64,000 bases of DNA from an uncultured Peptoniphilus sp. (GCF_943913915.1 NZ_CALUAA010000002.1:1-64000), one strand, 5' to 3'; shown: positions 17,234 through 26,540, counted from the first letter of the stretch. The notes: generated by a model not told the origin, from the sequence alone. Made by a program: numbers and translations.

Positions 17234-17929
17234 ATGGCTAAGGAAAATATAAAAAATAAAGATACCGGAGCCCTTCATAAGCAAATGAAAAAGATTCAAA
17301 TCGTCGCCATTATATCGTTTGTCGTGGCCCTTGTCGCAATCTTTCTTATGACGAAAGAACATATGACTGTGGAAAGCCTCCTCTCACACACGAAGGGGAA
17401 TTCCCTTACGGCAACTCTTTTGCTCCTTCTCCTTTTCGCCATCAAGAGCCTTTCCATCGTCATCCCTCTGCCCTCCCTTTACCTTGCAAGCGGCATGCTC
17501 TATTCCCCTTTAAAAGCTGTGGTCATAAGCTATATAGGACTTGCCATTACCCTGAGCATTCCTTATTTTCTCGGAAGATGGGCCGGGGGAGCGGGTATCG
17601 ACTATATTTTAGAGCGCTACCCGAAGATGGAGAAGGTCATTGCCATACAGAAGAAAAATGAATTTTTCTCTAATTTTATAGTTCGTATTATCGGATGGTT
17701 TCCCTGTGATATACTAAGTTTTTACTTCGGTGCCTGTGATACGCCCTATCCAGTTTACCTCGGAGCATCTCTACTGGGATGTTCCATCGGCGTCATCACC
17801 AATACCTTATTAGGCGATGTGATTTTAAATCCACTTTCGCCGCAGTTTGCACTTATGATCGCCATCAAAATCGTCGTCTCTCTCACTGCCTTCGGCGTGG
17901 CCTATTATTTAAATAAAAAAGAAAATTAG
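17234..17929 (+). CDS. TVP38/TMEM64 (VTT domain) family membrane protein
   Basis: 231 residues, with about five to six membrane helices and the VTT/SNARE-associated core: PLPSLYLASGMLYSPLKAVVISYIG then LGRWAGG and, after a loop, IVRIIGWFPCDILSFYFGA. This matches the DedA/TVP38 superfamily, some members of which are lipid scramblases or flippases. Function here is unknown. ATG follows GGGAGGAGAGG and it is probably in one transcript with relQ. Confidence 0.8.
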   Translation: MAKENIKNKDTGALHKQMKKIQIVAIISFVVALVAIFLMTKEHMTVESLLSHTKGNSLTATLLLLLLFAIKSLSIVIPLPSLYLASGMLYSPLKAVVISYIGLAITLSIPYFLGRWAGGAGIDYILERYPKMEKVIAIQKKNEFFSNFIVRIIGWFPCDILSFYFGACDTPYPVYLGASLLGCSIGVITNTLLGDVILNPLSPQFALMIAIKIVVSLTAFGVAYYLNKKEN

Positions 17930-17959
17930 AATCAGAATTATAGAAAAAAGGAGTGAAGG

Positions 17960-18829
17960 ATGAAAGTTGCCATTTTAGCCGACACCAATAGCGGCATCCA
18001 TACGCCTGATGAAGAAAACGGCCTATTCGTACTTCCCATGCCCGTCATCGTCGGCGAGAACACATATTACGAAGGGGAAAATTTAAATGAAGAAGAACTC
18101 TGTCAGTACTTGGAACGGGGAGAGCAGGTTAGTACTTCCCAGCCGCCTATCGGCCTTCTTATCGACAAGCTGGATGCCGTTTTGGGGCAAGGTTTCGATG
18201 AGATAGTCTACATTCCCATGTCGAGCAGCTTGAGCAGCTCCTGCAACACGGCGAAGTTGGTGGCGAGAGAATACGGCGGCAAAGTCCACGTCGTAGACAA
18301 TCGCCGGATTTCCGTTACACAAAAAGATTCCGTTATGGATGCCCTTCACTTGGCAAAGAAAAAAGTTTCCGGGAAAAAGATCGTCCGCCGATTGGAAGAA
18401 GAGGGACTTAACAGTACGATCTACCTATCCGTATCCACACTGGAGCAGCTGAAAAACGGCGGAAGAATCACTTCGTCTGCTGCGGCCATCGCCACTGTGC
18501 TCAATATTAAACCCGTGCTCACTTTTCGCGGAGAAAAAATCGATAGTTACGGAAAAGTACGGGGAAGAATGTACCGCGCCCAACTTAAGATGATCGATGC
18601 GCTTCATAAAGACATAGACCGACGGTTTTCAGACGTAGCGCCTGAACGCATCCGCATCGGCGTGGCAGGCTTCGGCATCGGGGACGAGGAGAGGGATCGT
18701 TGGCTGGAACTTGCGATCAACGCATTTCCCGAGGCGCAGGTGCGCTACGATCCTCTGCCGGCAAGCATCGGCGCCCACACGGGAACGGGGGCTTACGGCA
18801 TCGGCGTATCCGTTGCCATGAAGAAGTAA
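17960..18829 (+). CDS. DegV family fatty-acid-binding protein
   Basis: 289-residue DegV-type protein. DegV/FakB proteins bind one fatty acid; some present it to the FakA kinase for incorporation into phospholipid. Seen: N-terminal ILADTNSGI (the usual DSxxDL/I position), the VSTSQPP loop, IYIPMSSSLSSSCNTAK, NGGRITSSAA and IGAHTGTGAYG at the C-terminus, all family signatures. ATG follows AAAAAGGAG. No fakA is visible in the window. It starts 31 bp after the VTT gene and may share its transcript. Confidence 0.9.
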   Translation: MKVAILADTNSGIHTPDEENGLFVLPMPVIVGENTYYEGENLNEEELCQYLERGEQVSTSQPPIGLLIDKLDAVLGQGFDEIVYIPMSSSLSSSCNTAKLVAREYGGKVHVVDNRRISVTQKDSVMDALHLAKKKVSGKKIVRRLEEEGLNSTIYLSVSTLEQLKNGGRITSSAAAIATVLNIKPVLTFRGEKIDSYGKVRGRMYRAQLKMIDALHKDIDRRFSDVAPERIRIGVAGFGIGDEERDRWLELAINAFPEAQVRYDPLPASIGAHTGTGAYGIGVSVAMKK

Positions 18830-18910
18830 TCCATAGGTAGGAAATGTTTAGATCTGTAAGGTTTAAAGTGGAGCGGAATTAAAACAATGACTACCTTTTT
18901 AATCGAAAAA

Positions 18911-18919
18911 TGTTATAAT
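18911..18919 (+). promoter_or_regulatory. Extended -10 promoter for the activase gene
   Basis: TGTTATAAT 51 bp upstream of the ATG at 18971. No convincing -35 hexamer is seen at the normal distance. Confidence 0.55.
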
Positions 18920-18970
18920 TTACATCAACGGTAAAATTAAACAGTATATATAAGAAAGAAGGTAGTTAAA

Positions 18971-21900
18971 ATGTTGCTGCACATGGGCTTAGACGTGGGC
19001 TCCACCACGGTAAAACTTGTGGCGCTGGATGATGAAGGCAGAATCCTGTATTCTACCTATCAACGACATTTTTCCGATATGAAAAAAACCGTTTCCGAGA
19101 TTATTGAAACGGTTCACGATAAATTTTCAGGCGACGAAACGACGATCAATGTTACAGGCAGTGGCGGGATCGCCGTAGCGGAGCTTTTAGATATTCCCTT
19201 TGTTCAGGAAGTGGTGGCGGGAACGGAAGCCATTACCCACTACATTCCCGAAAGTGATATCGCCATTGAGCTTGGCGGAGAGGACTCTAAGATTACCTAT
19301 CTCCGCGGAAGTTTGGAACAGCGGATGAACAGTATCTGTGCCGGAGGCACCGGGGCCTTTATTGATCAAATGGCCTCTCTTTTAAAAACCGATGCCTCAG
19401 GCCTGAACGAACTTGCGAAGAATCATAAAAAAATCTATCCCATCGCTTCCCGTTGCGGGGTTTTCGCGAAGACCGACGTGCAGGCTCTTATGAACCAGGG
19501 TGCTACTCACGAAGACATTGCCGTCTCCGTGTTTCAGTCGGTAGTGAACCAAACCATATCGAACCTGGCCTGCGGCAGACCCATTCGGGGGAATGTCGCC
19601 TTTTTAGGTGGCCCCCTTACTTTTTTAGATCAACTGAAGGCTCGTTTTATCGAGACTCTCAATCTTTCCGAGGACGAAATTTTTGCGCCGGAAAACGGCC
19701 AGATCTTCGTGGCCCTGGGCGCCGCATTAAAAGGCATGGAATCGGATCCCGTCTCCGTCGACGATCTATATAGCCGACTCGACAATACTCAGGAGGTCCA
19801 CGTAGATGATGACGCTCTTTTAGAGCCTCTCTTTAAAAATGAAGAAGAACTTAAGGCCTTCAGAAAGCGCCACGACGGGAACGATTTGCCGAGAAGATCC
19901 ATCGAAGATTATCGCGGACCCGTTTACGTAGGGATCGATGCCGGGAGTACCACGACGAAAATGGTGGCCCTATCGAAAGATAAAGAGGTGCTCTATGAGG
20001 CCTACGGGCCTAATAGCGGCTCTCCTCTCGATAAAGTGAAGGAATACCTTCTGGAACTTTACGATCTGTTAAACGGCGATGCCTACATCGCCTCTTCAGG
20101 CGTTACGGGATACGGGGAAGACTTTATTAAGGCGGCTCTTAAGGTGGACTATGGGGAAGTGGAAACTATTGCCCACTTCCGTGCAGCGCAATATTTCGAA
20201 CCGAATGTGGATTTTATTTTGGATATCGGCGGCCAGGACATGAAGGCCATGAAAGTATCCGGGGATGTTATCGAATCCATTCTCTTAAACGAAGCTTGCT
20301 CATCGGGTTGCGGCTCCTTCCTTCAAACCTTCGCAAAAGGTGTTGAATACAGCGTAGAAGACTTCGCCCATGTGGCGTTGGATGCCAAGGCGCCGGTGGA
20401 TCTCGGAAGCCGCTGCACCGTGTTTATGAACTCGAAGGTGAAGCAGGCGCAAAAAGAAGGGGCCACCGTGGCGGATATCTCCGCAGGCCTCGCCTATTCC
20501 GTTATTCGAAACGCCATTCAAAAGGTTATTAAAGTGCGAGATCCTAAAAAACTCGGCGAACACATCGTCGTGCAAGGAGGCACCTTCTACAGCGACGCCG
20601 TGCTCCGCGCCTTCGAAAAGATTACGGGGCGTGAGGTCGTGCGGCCTAAAATGAGCGGCACCATGGGCGCCATCGGCATGGCGCTCATCGCCATGGAAAA
20701 AGGGGAAGGAGAAAGCACCCTTTTAGATCAAAGCGCCATCGACGCCTTTACCTATACGACAAAGCACACCCGCTGCGGTCAATGCGCCAATAACTGCGCC
20801 CTGGCTGTCCACCGTTTCGGCGACGGCAGCCGCTATATTACAGGCAATCGTTGCGAACGGGGAGCGGGCATCGTACGAGGCGAGGAAAATCGTCTGCCCA
20901 ATCTCTACGCCTATAAATTAAAGCGGGTCTTTGATTATGAGCCCCTGCCGGATACCGCCCCTCGAGGCACCATAGGCATTCCTCGAGTACTCAATATGTA
21001 TGAAAACTATCCGTTCTGGCATACTTTCTTTACCGCCATCGGCTACCGGGTGGAACTCTCCGATATGTCCTCCCGTAAGCTCTATGAAGAGGGTCTTGAA
21101 TCCATCACCTCGGAAACGGCGTGCTACCCGGCGAAGATCAGCCACGGACATATTGAAAACCTGGTGAAGAAAGGCATTAAGAGGATCTTCTATCCGGCGA
21201 TTTTCTACGAAGAAAAGAAAATGGAGAGTGCCGACAACACTCTGAACTGCCCGGTGGTTACCGGCTATAGCGAGGTCATTCGAAACAATGTGGAGAGTCT
21301 GGAAAAAGAGGGCGTCGATTATATCAACCCCTTCCTCTCTTTCGATAACCGGAGTAAGCTGGCGGATCGCCTCGGAGAAGTATTCTCAGATGTTCCGAAA
21401 AAAGATATTAAACGGGCCGTCTCCTTGGCATACGATGAACAGGCGCGCTACCGCGACGACGTGCGTGCAGAGGGTAGGAAGGCCATGGAATTTTTAGAGG
21501 AAACGGATTCCGTGGGCATCGTCCTCGCCGGCCGACCCTATCACATCGACCCCGAGATCAATCACGGCATGGCGGAAATGATTACGGGCCTCGGGCTCCC
21601 CGTGCTTTCGGAAGATTCCATCGTCCACGAGGAAAATCTGGACGGCAAACTCCGGGTTCTCGACCAGTGGAATTACCACTCGAGGCTCTACCGGGCGGCG
21701 AAAATCGTTGGGGAAAGCGACCATTTGGAAATGGTGCAACTCAACTCCTTCGGCTGCGGCCTCGATGCCGTTACCACCGATCAGGTCAATGAAATTTTAG
21801 AATCTTACCACAAGATCTATACGGTGCTTAAAATCGACGAGGTCAACAATTTAGGCGCGGCAAAAATAAGATTGCGCTCCCTCATTCAGGCGGTGGAAAA

Positions 21901-23215
21901 CCGCACCATGGACAAAGAGCGGGAAGCGATTTACGACGACCCCGTCATCTTCACAGAGGAAATGCGCGAAAAGCATACTATTTTAATTCCTCAAATGGCC
22001 CCGATCCACTTCGCCCTTTTAGAGCCCATGCTTCGAGGCGAGGGATTTAATGTGGAAGTGCTTCCCAATCTCTCCACCCACGTGGTGGACGAAGGGCTTC
22101 AGTATGTCAATAACGATGCCTGCTACCCGTCGATCTTTGTCGTGGGTCAATTTATGGAAGCGGTTAAGAGCGGCCGCTACGATACGGATAATCTCACGCT
22201 TTTAATGAGTCAAACCGGCGGGGCCTGCCGTGCGAGCAACTACGTAGGTTTTATTCGCAAAGCGTTGAAAGATGCCGGATACGGTCATATTCCCGTCTTG
22301 GCCGCTTCCTTCCAGGGTATCGAACGCCATCCCGGCTTCCAATTCACAAAGAGACAATTGGTAAGCATCGGCAAAAAGGCTGTGCAGGATCTCCTATACG
22401 GCGATCTGATTATGCGCCTTTCCAACGCCACTCGGCCCTATGAAGTGGAAAAAGGTGCGGAGAAAGCTGTAACCGATCGATGGATCGAAACACTTACGGC
22501 AAAAGATTTCAATTATTCCCGGAGAGAATTCCGCAAAAATGTGCGAGACATGGTGGCGGATTACAGCGCCATCGAAGTGGACGGAAAGGTGCGCCCTAAA
22601 GTGGGCATCGTCGGGGAAATCCTCGTAAAATACCTGCCTGAAGCCAATAACCACGTGCAAAAACAATTGGAAGCGGAAGGCGCCGAAGTGGTGGTGCCCG
22701 ATCTTACAGATTTCATGATATATTCCTTTAAAAACGCGCGAATCAAAGAAAATCGCTACGGCACGTCGAAAATGGGCAGCTTCCTTGCCGATCGCATGAT
22801 CGATTATGTAGAAAGCTACCGCCGCATTATTCGTGAAGAACTTAAAAAGAGTCGTTTCGACGGCCCCGAAAAAGTGCATACCCTTATGAAGTACGCGGAG
22901 GAATTTGTGGATCTCGGGAATCAATACGGAGAAGGTTGGCTCCTTACGGCGGAAATGGTGGAACTCATCCGCTCGGGCGCCGGCAACATCGTCTGCGTTC
23001 AGCCCTTCGGGTGTCTGCCCAATCACATTACGGGTAAAGGTGTGATTAAGGCTGTTCGAGAAGCCTATCCCACGGCGAATATTATTCCCATCGACTACGA
23101 CGCCTCGGCATCAGCTGTAAACCAAACCAATCGCATCAAGCTTATGATGAACCAGGCGAATAAAAACAAATACAAAAACGAAGAACTTGCCGAAGCTCAC
23201 CGCTTGGCTCGTTAG
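18971..23215 (+). CDS. Giant acyl-CoA dehydratase activase-related protein (tandem BadF/HgdC ATPase + DUF2229 + HgdB-like)
   Basis: A 1414-residue protein. Two ASKHA activase domains lie in tandem: 1 (about 4-262) with DVGSTTVKLVALD and Cys123 in NSICAGGTGAF; 2 (about 318-575) with DAGSTTTKMVALS and Cys443 in NEACSSGCGSF. In archerase-type activators one such cysteine per subunit holds a [4Fe-4S] cluster at the dimer face; here both halves could share one. Then a cysteine cluster (RCGQCANNC, about 600), a DUF2229 region (IGIPRVLNMYENYPFW, ~665-890) and an HgdB-like C-terminus. Related proteins are widespread in anaerobes, but their substrate is unclear. No hgdAB-type dehydratase genes are adjacent. 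Confidence 0.85.
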   Translation: MLLHMGLDVGSTTVKLVALDDEGRILYSTYQRHFSDMKKTVSEIIETVHDKFSGDETTINVTGSGGIAVAELLDIPFVQEVVAGTEAITHYIPESDIAIELGGEDSKITYLRGSLEQRMNSICAGGTGAFIDQMASLLKTDASGLNELAKNHKKIYPIASRCGVFAKTDVQALMNQGATHEDIAVSVFQSVVNQTISNLACGRPIRGNVAFLGGPLTFLDQLKARFIETLNLSEDEIFAPENGQIFVALGAALKGMESDPVSVDDLYSRLDNTQEVHVDDDALLEPLFKNEEELKAFRKRHDGNDLPRRSIEDYRGPVYVGIDAGSTTTKMVALSKDKEVLYEAYGPNSGSPLDKVKEYLLELYDLLNGDAYIASSGVTGYGEDFIKAALKVDYGEVETIAHFRAAQYFEPNVDFILDIGGQDMKAMKVSGDVIESILLNEACSSGCGSFLQTFAKGVEYSVEDFAHVALDAKAPVDLGSRCTVFMNSKVKQAQKEGATVADISAGLAYSVIRNAIQKVIKVRDPKKLGEHIVVQGGTFYSDAVLRAFEKITGREVVRPKMSGTMGAIGMALIAMEKGEGESTLLDQSAIDAFTYTTKHTRCGQCANNCALAVHRFGDGSRYITGNRCERGAGIVRGEENRLPNLYAYKLKRVFDYEPLPDTAPRGTIGIPRVLNMYENYPFWHTFFTAIGYRVELSDMSSRKLYEEGLESITSETACYPAKISHGHIENLVKKGIKRIFYPAIFYEEKKMESADNTLNCPVVTGYSEVIRNNVESLEKEGVDYINPFLSFDNRSKLADRLGEVFSDVPKKDIKRAVSLAYDEQARYRDDVRAEGRKAMEFLEETDSVGIVLAGRPYHIDPEINHGMAEMITGLGLPVLSEDSIVHEENLDGKLRVLDQWNYHSRLYRAAKIVGESDHLEMVQLNSFGCGLDAVTTDQVNEILESYHKIYTVLKIDEVNNLGAAKIRLRSLIQAVENRTMDKEREAIYDDPVIFTEEMREKHTILIPQMAPIHFALLEPMLRGEGFNVEVLPNLSTHVVDEGLQYVNNDACYPSIFVVGQFMEAVKSGRYDTDNLTLLMSQTGGACRASNYVGFIRKALKDAGYGHIPVLAASFQGIERHPGFQFTKRQLVSIGKKAVQDLLYGDLIMRLSNATRPYEVEKGAEKAVTDRWIETLTAKDFNYSRREFRKNVRDMVADYSAIEVDGKVRPKVGIVGEILVKYLPEANNHVQKQLEAEGAEVVVPDLTDFMIYSFKNARIKENRYGTSKMGSFLADRMIDYVESYRRIIREELKKSRFDGPEKVHTLMKYAEEFVDLGNQYGEGWLLTAEMVELIRSGAGNIVCVQPFGCLPNHITGKGVIKAVREAYPTANIIPIDYDASASAVNQTNRIKLMMNQANKNKYKNEELAEAHRLAR

Positions 23216-23242
23216 AAAAAGCCCTCGGAAGAGGGTTTTTTT
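23216..23242 (+). terminator. Terminator after the activase gene
   Basis: CCCTC-GGAA-GAGGG hairpin preceded by an A run and followed by TTTTTTT. Confidence 0.8.
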
Positions 23243-23256
23243 GTCGCTTAATGAAC

Positions 23257-23285
23257 TTGCGGGAAGAATCTCCCTATTCTATAAT
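23257..23285 (+). promoter_or_regulatory. Promoter of the secreted stalk-domain protein gene
   Basis: TTGCGG (23257-23262), 17-bp spacer, perfect TATAAT (23280-23285). The -10 and spacer overlap the first of two AGAAT-N6-ATTCT palindromes. Confidence 0.65.
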
Positions 23286-23310
23286 CGTTTTAAGAGAATC
23301 TCAATATTCT
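23265..23310. promoter_or_regulatory. Two AGAAT-N6-ATTCT palindromes, candidate operators
   Basis: AGAATCTCCCTATTCT (23265-23280) and AGAATCTCAATATTCT (23295-23310) are inverted repeats with 5-bp arms and near-identical spacers. Their centres are 30 bp apart (about three helical turns), one in the promoter and one at the expected start of the transcript. The arrangement suits a dimeric repressor binding twice on one DNA face. Confidence 0.5.
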
Positions 23311-23322
23311 GAAGGAGGAAAT

Positions 23323-24156
23323 ATGAAAAAGAAATCATTGCGGGCGGCATTGGCCCTCGCCATACTGTTAGCCCTTCCCAATATGGCGGAAGCTGCCACC
23401 CCTATTCGTCTTTGGGTGAATGATCATTTCGTTGTAAGCGATGTTAATCCCTATATCGAAAATGACAGAACCCTTGTGCCCCTTCGCTTCGTCTCCAACA
23501 GCTTAGGTCAAGATGTGAAGTGGAACGGAAAAGATCGCACGGTAACTGTGAGTATAGGTGATACGCGCATGGTCTATACTATCGACTCCACCGCCGTTCG
23601 CGTAACGACCGCCGGCCAAACCAATACGATTCAGTCAGATGTACCGGCGCGTATTAAAGACGGCCGCACCTTCGTGCCTATTCGCATCCTAAGCGAACTG
23701 GAAGCTAAGCCCATCAGCTGGGATAAGGATCGCCGGGTGGTCATTTTAGCGAGCGATTACATGCAAGGTCCCATAACGGAAGAAGTAGTGGATAAGATCG
23801 GCGAACAACTAGCCGCTGCCGTTAATAAAGACGGATCGAAATATTTTAACGCGACCTACGACGCGAAAACTATGCAGGTATTTGTGACCCCCGTGGGAGA
23901 TAGAGTGGAAGACTATAAGGAGCTCTTTAAAACCTATCCTCGATTTACAAAAAAAGAACAGGGTGACATGATCGAGAAAGATTTAAACTTTGCCTTAAGC
24001 CTATCCCATAATGTCTATGGCCAAACGGGTATCGCCTACGCCATTACCTTAATGAACCCGGCATCGCCTGAACAGGTCCTTGTGACGGGTATCGGCGGTT
24101 TTCCCGCAGAAAACTTTTTTAAAGACATTACCCATTTAGAAAAAGCGGATAAATAA
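23323..24156 (+). CDS. Secreted copper amine oxidase N-terminal-like (stalk domain) protein
   Basis: 277 residues with a clear signal peptide (MKKKS, hydrophobic core LALAILLALP, cleavage likely after AEA). Two copies of the copper-amine-oxidase N-terminal (stalk) fold follow: VNDHFVVSDVNPYIENDRTL plus VPLRFVSNSLG, and a second unit with KDGRTFVPIRILSEL. These domains occur in cell-surface proteins of Bacillota and are not enzymes. The C-terminal ~120 residues match nothing I know. The start is ATG 23323 with AAGGAGG at 23312; the upstream in-frame extension from 23251 overlaps the promoter and is rejected. A single-gene unit between two terminators. Confidence 0.8.
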   Translation: MKKKSLRAALALAILLALPNMAEAATPIRLWVNDHFVVSDVNPYIENDRTLVPLRFVSNSLGQDVKWNGKDRTVTVSIGDTRMVYTIDSTAVRVTTAGQTNTIQSDVPARIKDGRTFVPIRILSELEAKPISWDKDRRVVILASDYMQGPITEEVVDKIGEQLAAAVNKDGSKYFNATYDAKTMQVFVTPVGDRVEDYKELFKTYPRFTKKEQGDMIEKDLNFALSLSHNVYGQTGIAYAITLMNPASPEQVLVTGIGGFPAENFFKDITHLEKADK

Positions 24157-24159
24157 AAG

Positions 24160-24188
24160 AAGCTGTGAGTTTACGCTCACAGCTTTTT
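24160..24188. terminator. Bidirectional terminator between the stalk protein gene and pdxS
   Basis: AAGCTGTGAG pairs with CTCACAGCTT across a TTACG loop; A and T runs on either side serve both convergent genes. Confidence 0.85.
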
Positions 24189-24208
24189 ATTATTGAGAGA
24201 GGTTATGT

Positions 24209-25066
24209 TCATCTCGTCGCCATAATGGTTTCGATTTCCTCGGGATTGATGCCCACCATGGCTTCGCCGATATTTTCGCTCACCTCGGCGAGGATCTTGT
24301 CGTCTTTGTAATTTTCAACAGCTTTTACAATGGCCTTGGCTCGTTTTTCAGGATTATTGGATTTAAAAATCCCGCTTCCTACAAACACGCCTTCGGCGCC
24401 CAGTCGGCGCATAAGGGCGGCATCCGCCGGGGTGGCTACGCCGCCTGCTGAGAAGTTCGCCACCGGAAGCTTCCCGTTTTCGTTCACATAGAGGAGAAGC
24501 TCGTGGCTTACGCCCATAACCTTGGCGAGATTGTAGAGTTCGTCCTTCTTTTTATTTTGCACCAAGGCGATTTCGCCCATAATGGCCCGGAGGTGATCTA
24601 CGGCTTGGGACACATCGCCCGTGCCTGCTTCACCTTTTGTGCGGATCATGGCTGCACCTTCCTCGATGCGGCGAAGGGCTTCCGATAAGTTTCGCGCGCC
24701 GCAGACGAAGGGAGTGTTAAATGCTTTTTTGTCGATGTGGTAAGTAGTGTCCGCCGGGGTAAGGACTTCCGATTCGTCGATGTAATCGATATGGATGGCT
24801 TCTAAAATAGAAGCTTCCACAAAGTGACCGATGCGCACTTTCGCCATCACGGGAATAGACACGGCTTCTTGAATTTCTTTAATCATCTTCGGATCACTCA
24901 TACGGCTCACGCCGCCGGCGGCGCGAATATCGGCGGGGATGCGCTCCAGCGCCATCACGGCAACGGCGCCTGCCTCTTCCGCAATCTTCGCTTGTTCGGG
25001 TGTGGTGACGTCCATAATGACGCCGCCTTTCAGAGAATCGGTGAGTTTAATAAATGCTTCGTTCAT
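24209..25066 (-). CDS. pdxS: Pyridoxal 5'-phosphate synthase subunit PdxS
   Basis: PLP synthase subunit that builds pyridoxal phosphate from ribose 5-phosphate, glyceraldehyde 3-phosphate and ammonia. Conserved segments: LKGGVIMDVTTPEQAKIAEE, ALERIPADIR, the active-site lysine in AKVRIGHFVEA and the second lysine in MIRTKGEAGTG, and GVFVGSGIFKS. 285 residues. The start is ATG at 25066 with AAGGAGG five bases upstream, not the ATG at 25096. The partner glutaminase PdxT, normally the next gene, is not next to it or anywhere in the window. Confidence 0.95.
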   Translation of the reverse strand: MNEAFIKLTDSLKGGVIMDVTTPEQAKIAEEAGAVAVMALERIPADIRAAGGVSRMSDPKMIKEIQEAVSIPVMAKVRIGHFVEASILEAIHIDYIDESEVLTPADTTYHIDKKAFNTPFVCGARNLSEALRRIEEGAAMIRTKGEAGTGDVSQAVDHLRAIMGEIALVQNKKKDELYNLAKVMGVSHELLLYVNENGKLPVANFSAGGVATPADAALMRRLGAEGVFVGSGIFKSNNPEKRAKAIVKAVENYKDDKILAEVSENIGEAMVGINPEEIETIMATR

Positions 25067-25094
25067 GGGAACCTCCTTAAGTAAATCTAATGAC

Positions 25095-25132
25095 ATTGTA
25101 TGCTGTATTTGATATCATCAAAAGCATCAAAA
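25095..25132. promoter_or_regulatory. pdxS/pdxR intergenic control region with tandem CATCAAAA repeats
   Basis: CATCAAAA occurs twice, at 25116-25123 and 25125-25132, with a 9-bp period. On the pdxS strand they cover the -35 position of a TACAAT box (25100-25095). Direct repeats next to the divergent gene are the usual operator form for MocR/PdxR regulators, so autoregulation and pdxS control are likely. Confidence 0.5.
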
Positions 25133-25154
25133 CATAAAAATCGGGAGGTACCAG

Positions 25155-26540
25155 ATGATCACCGTGAATTTCCACGACGAAGCACCCCTTTATTTGCAAC
25201 TTTACGACTACATAAAAGAAGATATTATTCATAATCGCATGGAGAAGGAAACGAAGCTTCCTTCGAAGCGGGATCTCGCCCATCATTTGGGAATTTCCGT
25301 GAACACCGTCTCTTCCGCCTACGATGCTCTTTTGGATGAGGGCTATCTCTACGCCGTGGAGCGGGTAGGCTATTTTGTATCCCCCATCGAATGTTTACAT
25401 AAGACGCCCCGGCAGGAAAAGACGGAGCCGAAACGATCTACGCCTCGCTACCGCTACGATTTCGACTTAAATAAAAACGGTATCTTCAATTTCCCCGACG
25501 CTCCCTTTCAGCGAGCCATGACGGACAGTATGATGGAGGATTCCGAGATGAACGCATGGGACAAGGAGGGTATCGAATCTCTGCGCCGTGCTATCTGCCG
25601 CTATCTCCGATCCTCTCGGGGCATCGACGCATCGCCCGAAAATGTAATCTTATCTGCCGGCATGGAATACCTGTTTCGAATTTTGTTTTTTATTCTGCCG
25701 AAAGATTATCGCTACTATTTGGAGAATCCGGGTTATATCGACACGAAGAAAATATTCGAGCCCACGGGGCGCTCTCCGGGCTTTGTCGATATCGATGAAG
25801 ACGGCATCGATCCGGAAAAACTCTCCGGTAGGCGAGGGGTCTACCTCGTAAGCCCCACTCACCAATTTCCCACCGGTAGTATTTTGCGAGTCGATCGACG
25901 GGTGAAGCTCTTGAATTTCGCAAAAGCCACGGATTCCTACATCATCGAAGACGACTACGATAGCGAATATAAATACTACGGCCGCCTGATTCCGGCGCTC
26001 AAAAGTTTGGATACTACCGACCGTGTCATTTATATGTCGAACTTTTCTAAATCCCTTTCCCCGGGGCTTAGGGTGTCTTTTATGGTCTTGCCTGACGAGC
26101 TTATGGCTATGTATAGGGAAAAAGATCCTCTCGTGGCCTGCCCCATTCCCAATATGGTGCAGCTCGCCCTTTCGAAATACATGGAGAGAGGCTATTTCGA
26201 GCGGCGACTCAATCGGGAGCGGAAAGAGTACGACAAAAAGCGGAAAACGGCGCTCCGCTTTTTCGAGGGCGATCCTCTTTTTGAAATCGATGACAAGCGG
26301 GCGGGCCTCCACTTTATATTAACCTGCAAAATTCCCGTGGAGGAAAAGGCGCTCTTAGAGTATTTACGAAAGCGGGATATGAATATTTACGGACTTTCAG
26401 ATTTTTACGAAGGGGAGTATAATGCGCCCTATCCCAAACTTATTGTCGGTTTCGGCAATATGGCGCCGGGAATTATGGAAGAAGGCTTTTCGGCTCTCGT
26501 GGAATCACTGAAAGAATTGGTCGCGACATTGAAATCATAA
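25155..26540 (+). CDS. pdxR: MocR/PdxR-type GntR regulator with aminotransferase domain
   Basis: 461 residues: an N-terminal GntR winged helix (LPSKRDLAHHLGISVNTVSSAYDALLDEGYL, about 35-65) fused to a fold-type I aminotransferase domain. The PLP-binding lysine is in SNFSKSLSPGLR; IIEDDYDSEYKY supplies the aspartate contacting the pyridine nitrogen. Such regulators sense PLP and activate pdxST; the divergent pdxS makes this assignment strong. ATG follows GGGAGGTACCAG. Confidence 0.9.
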   Translation: MITVNFHDEAPLYLQLYDYIKEDIIHNRMEKETKLPSKRDLAHHLGISVNTVSSAYDALLDEGYLYAVERVGYFVSPIECLHKTPRQEKTEPKRSTPRYRYDFDLNKNGIFNFPDAPFQRAMTDSMMEDSEMNAWDKEGIESLRRAICRYLRSSRGIDASPENVILSAGMEYLFRILFFILPKDYRYYLENPGYIDTKKIFEPTGRSPGFVDIDEDGIDPEKLSGRRGVYLVSPTHQFPTGSILRVDRRVKLLNFAKATDSYIIEDDYDSEYKYYGRLIPALKSLDTTDRVIYMSNFSKSLSPGLRVSFMVLPDELMAMYREKDPLVACPIPNMVQLALSKYMERGYFERRLNRERKEYDKKRKTALRFFEGDPLFEIDDKRAGLHFILTCKIPVEEKALLEYLRKRDMNIYGLSDFYEGEYNAPYPKLIVGFGNMAPGIMEEGFSALVESLKELVATLKS

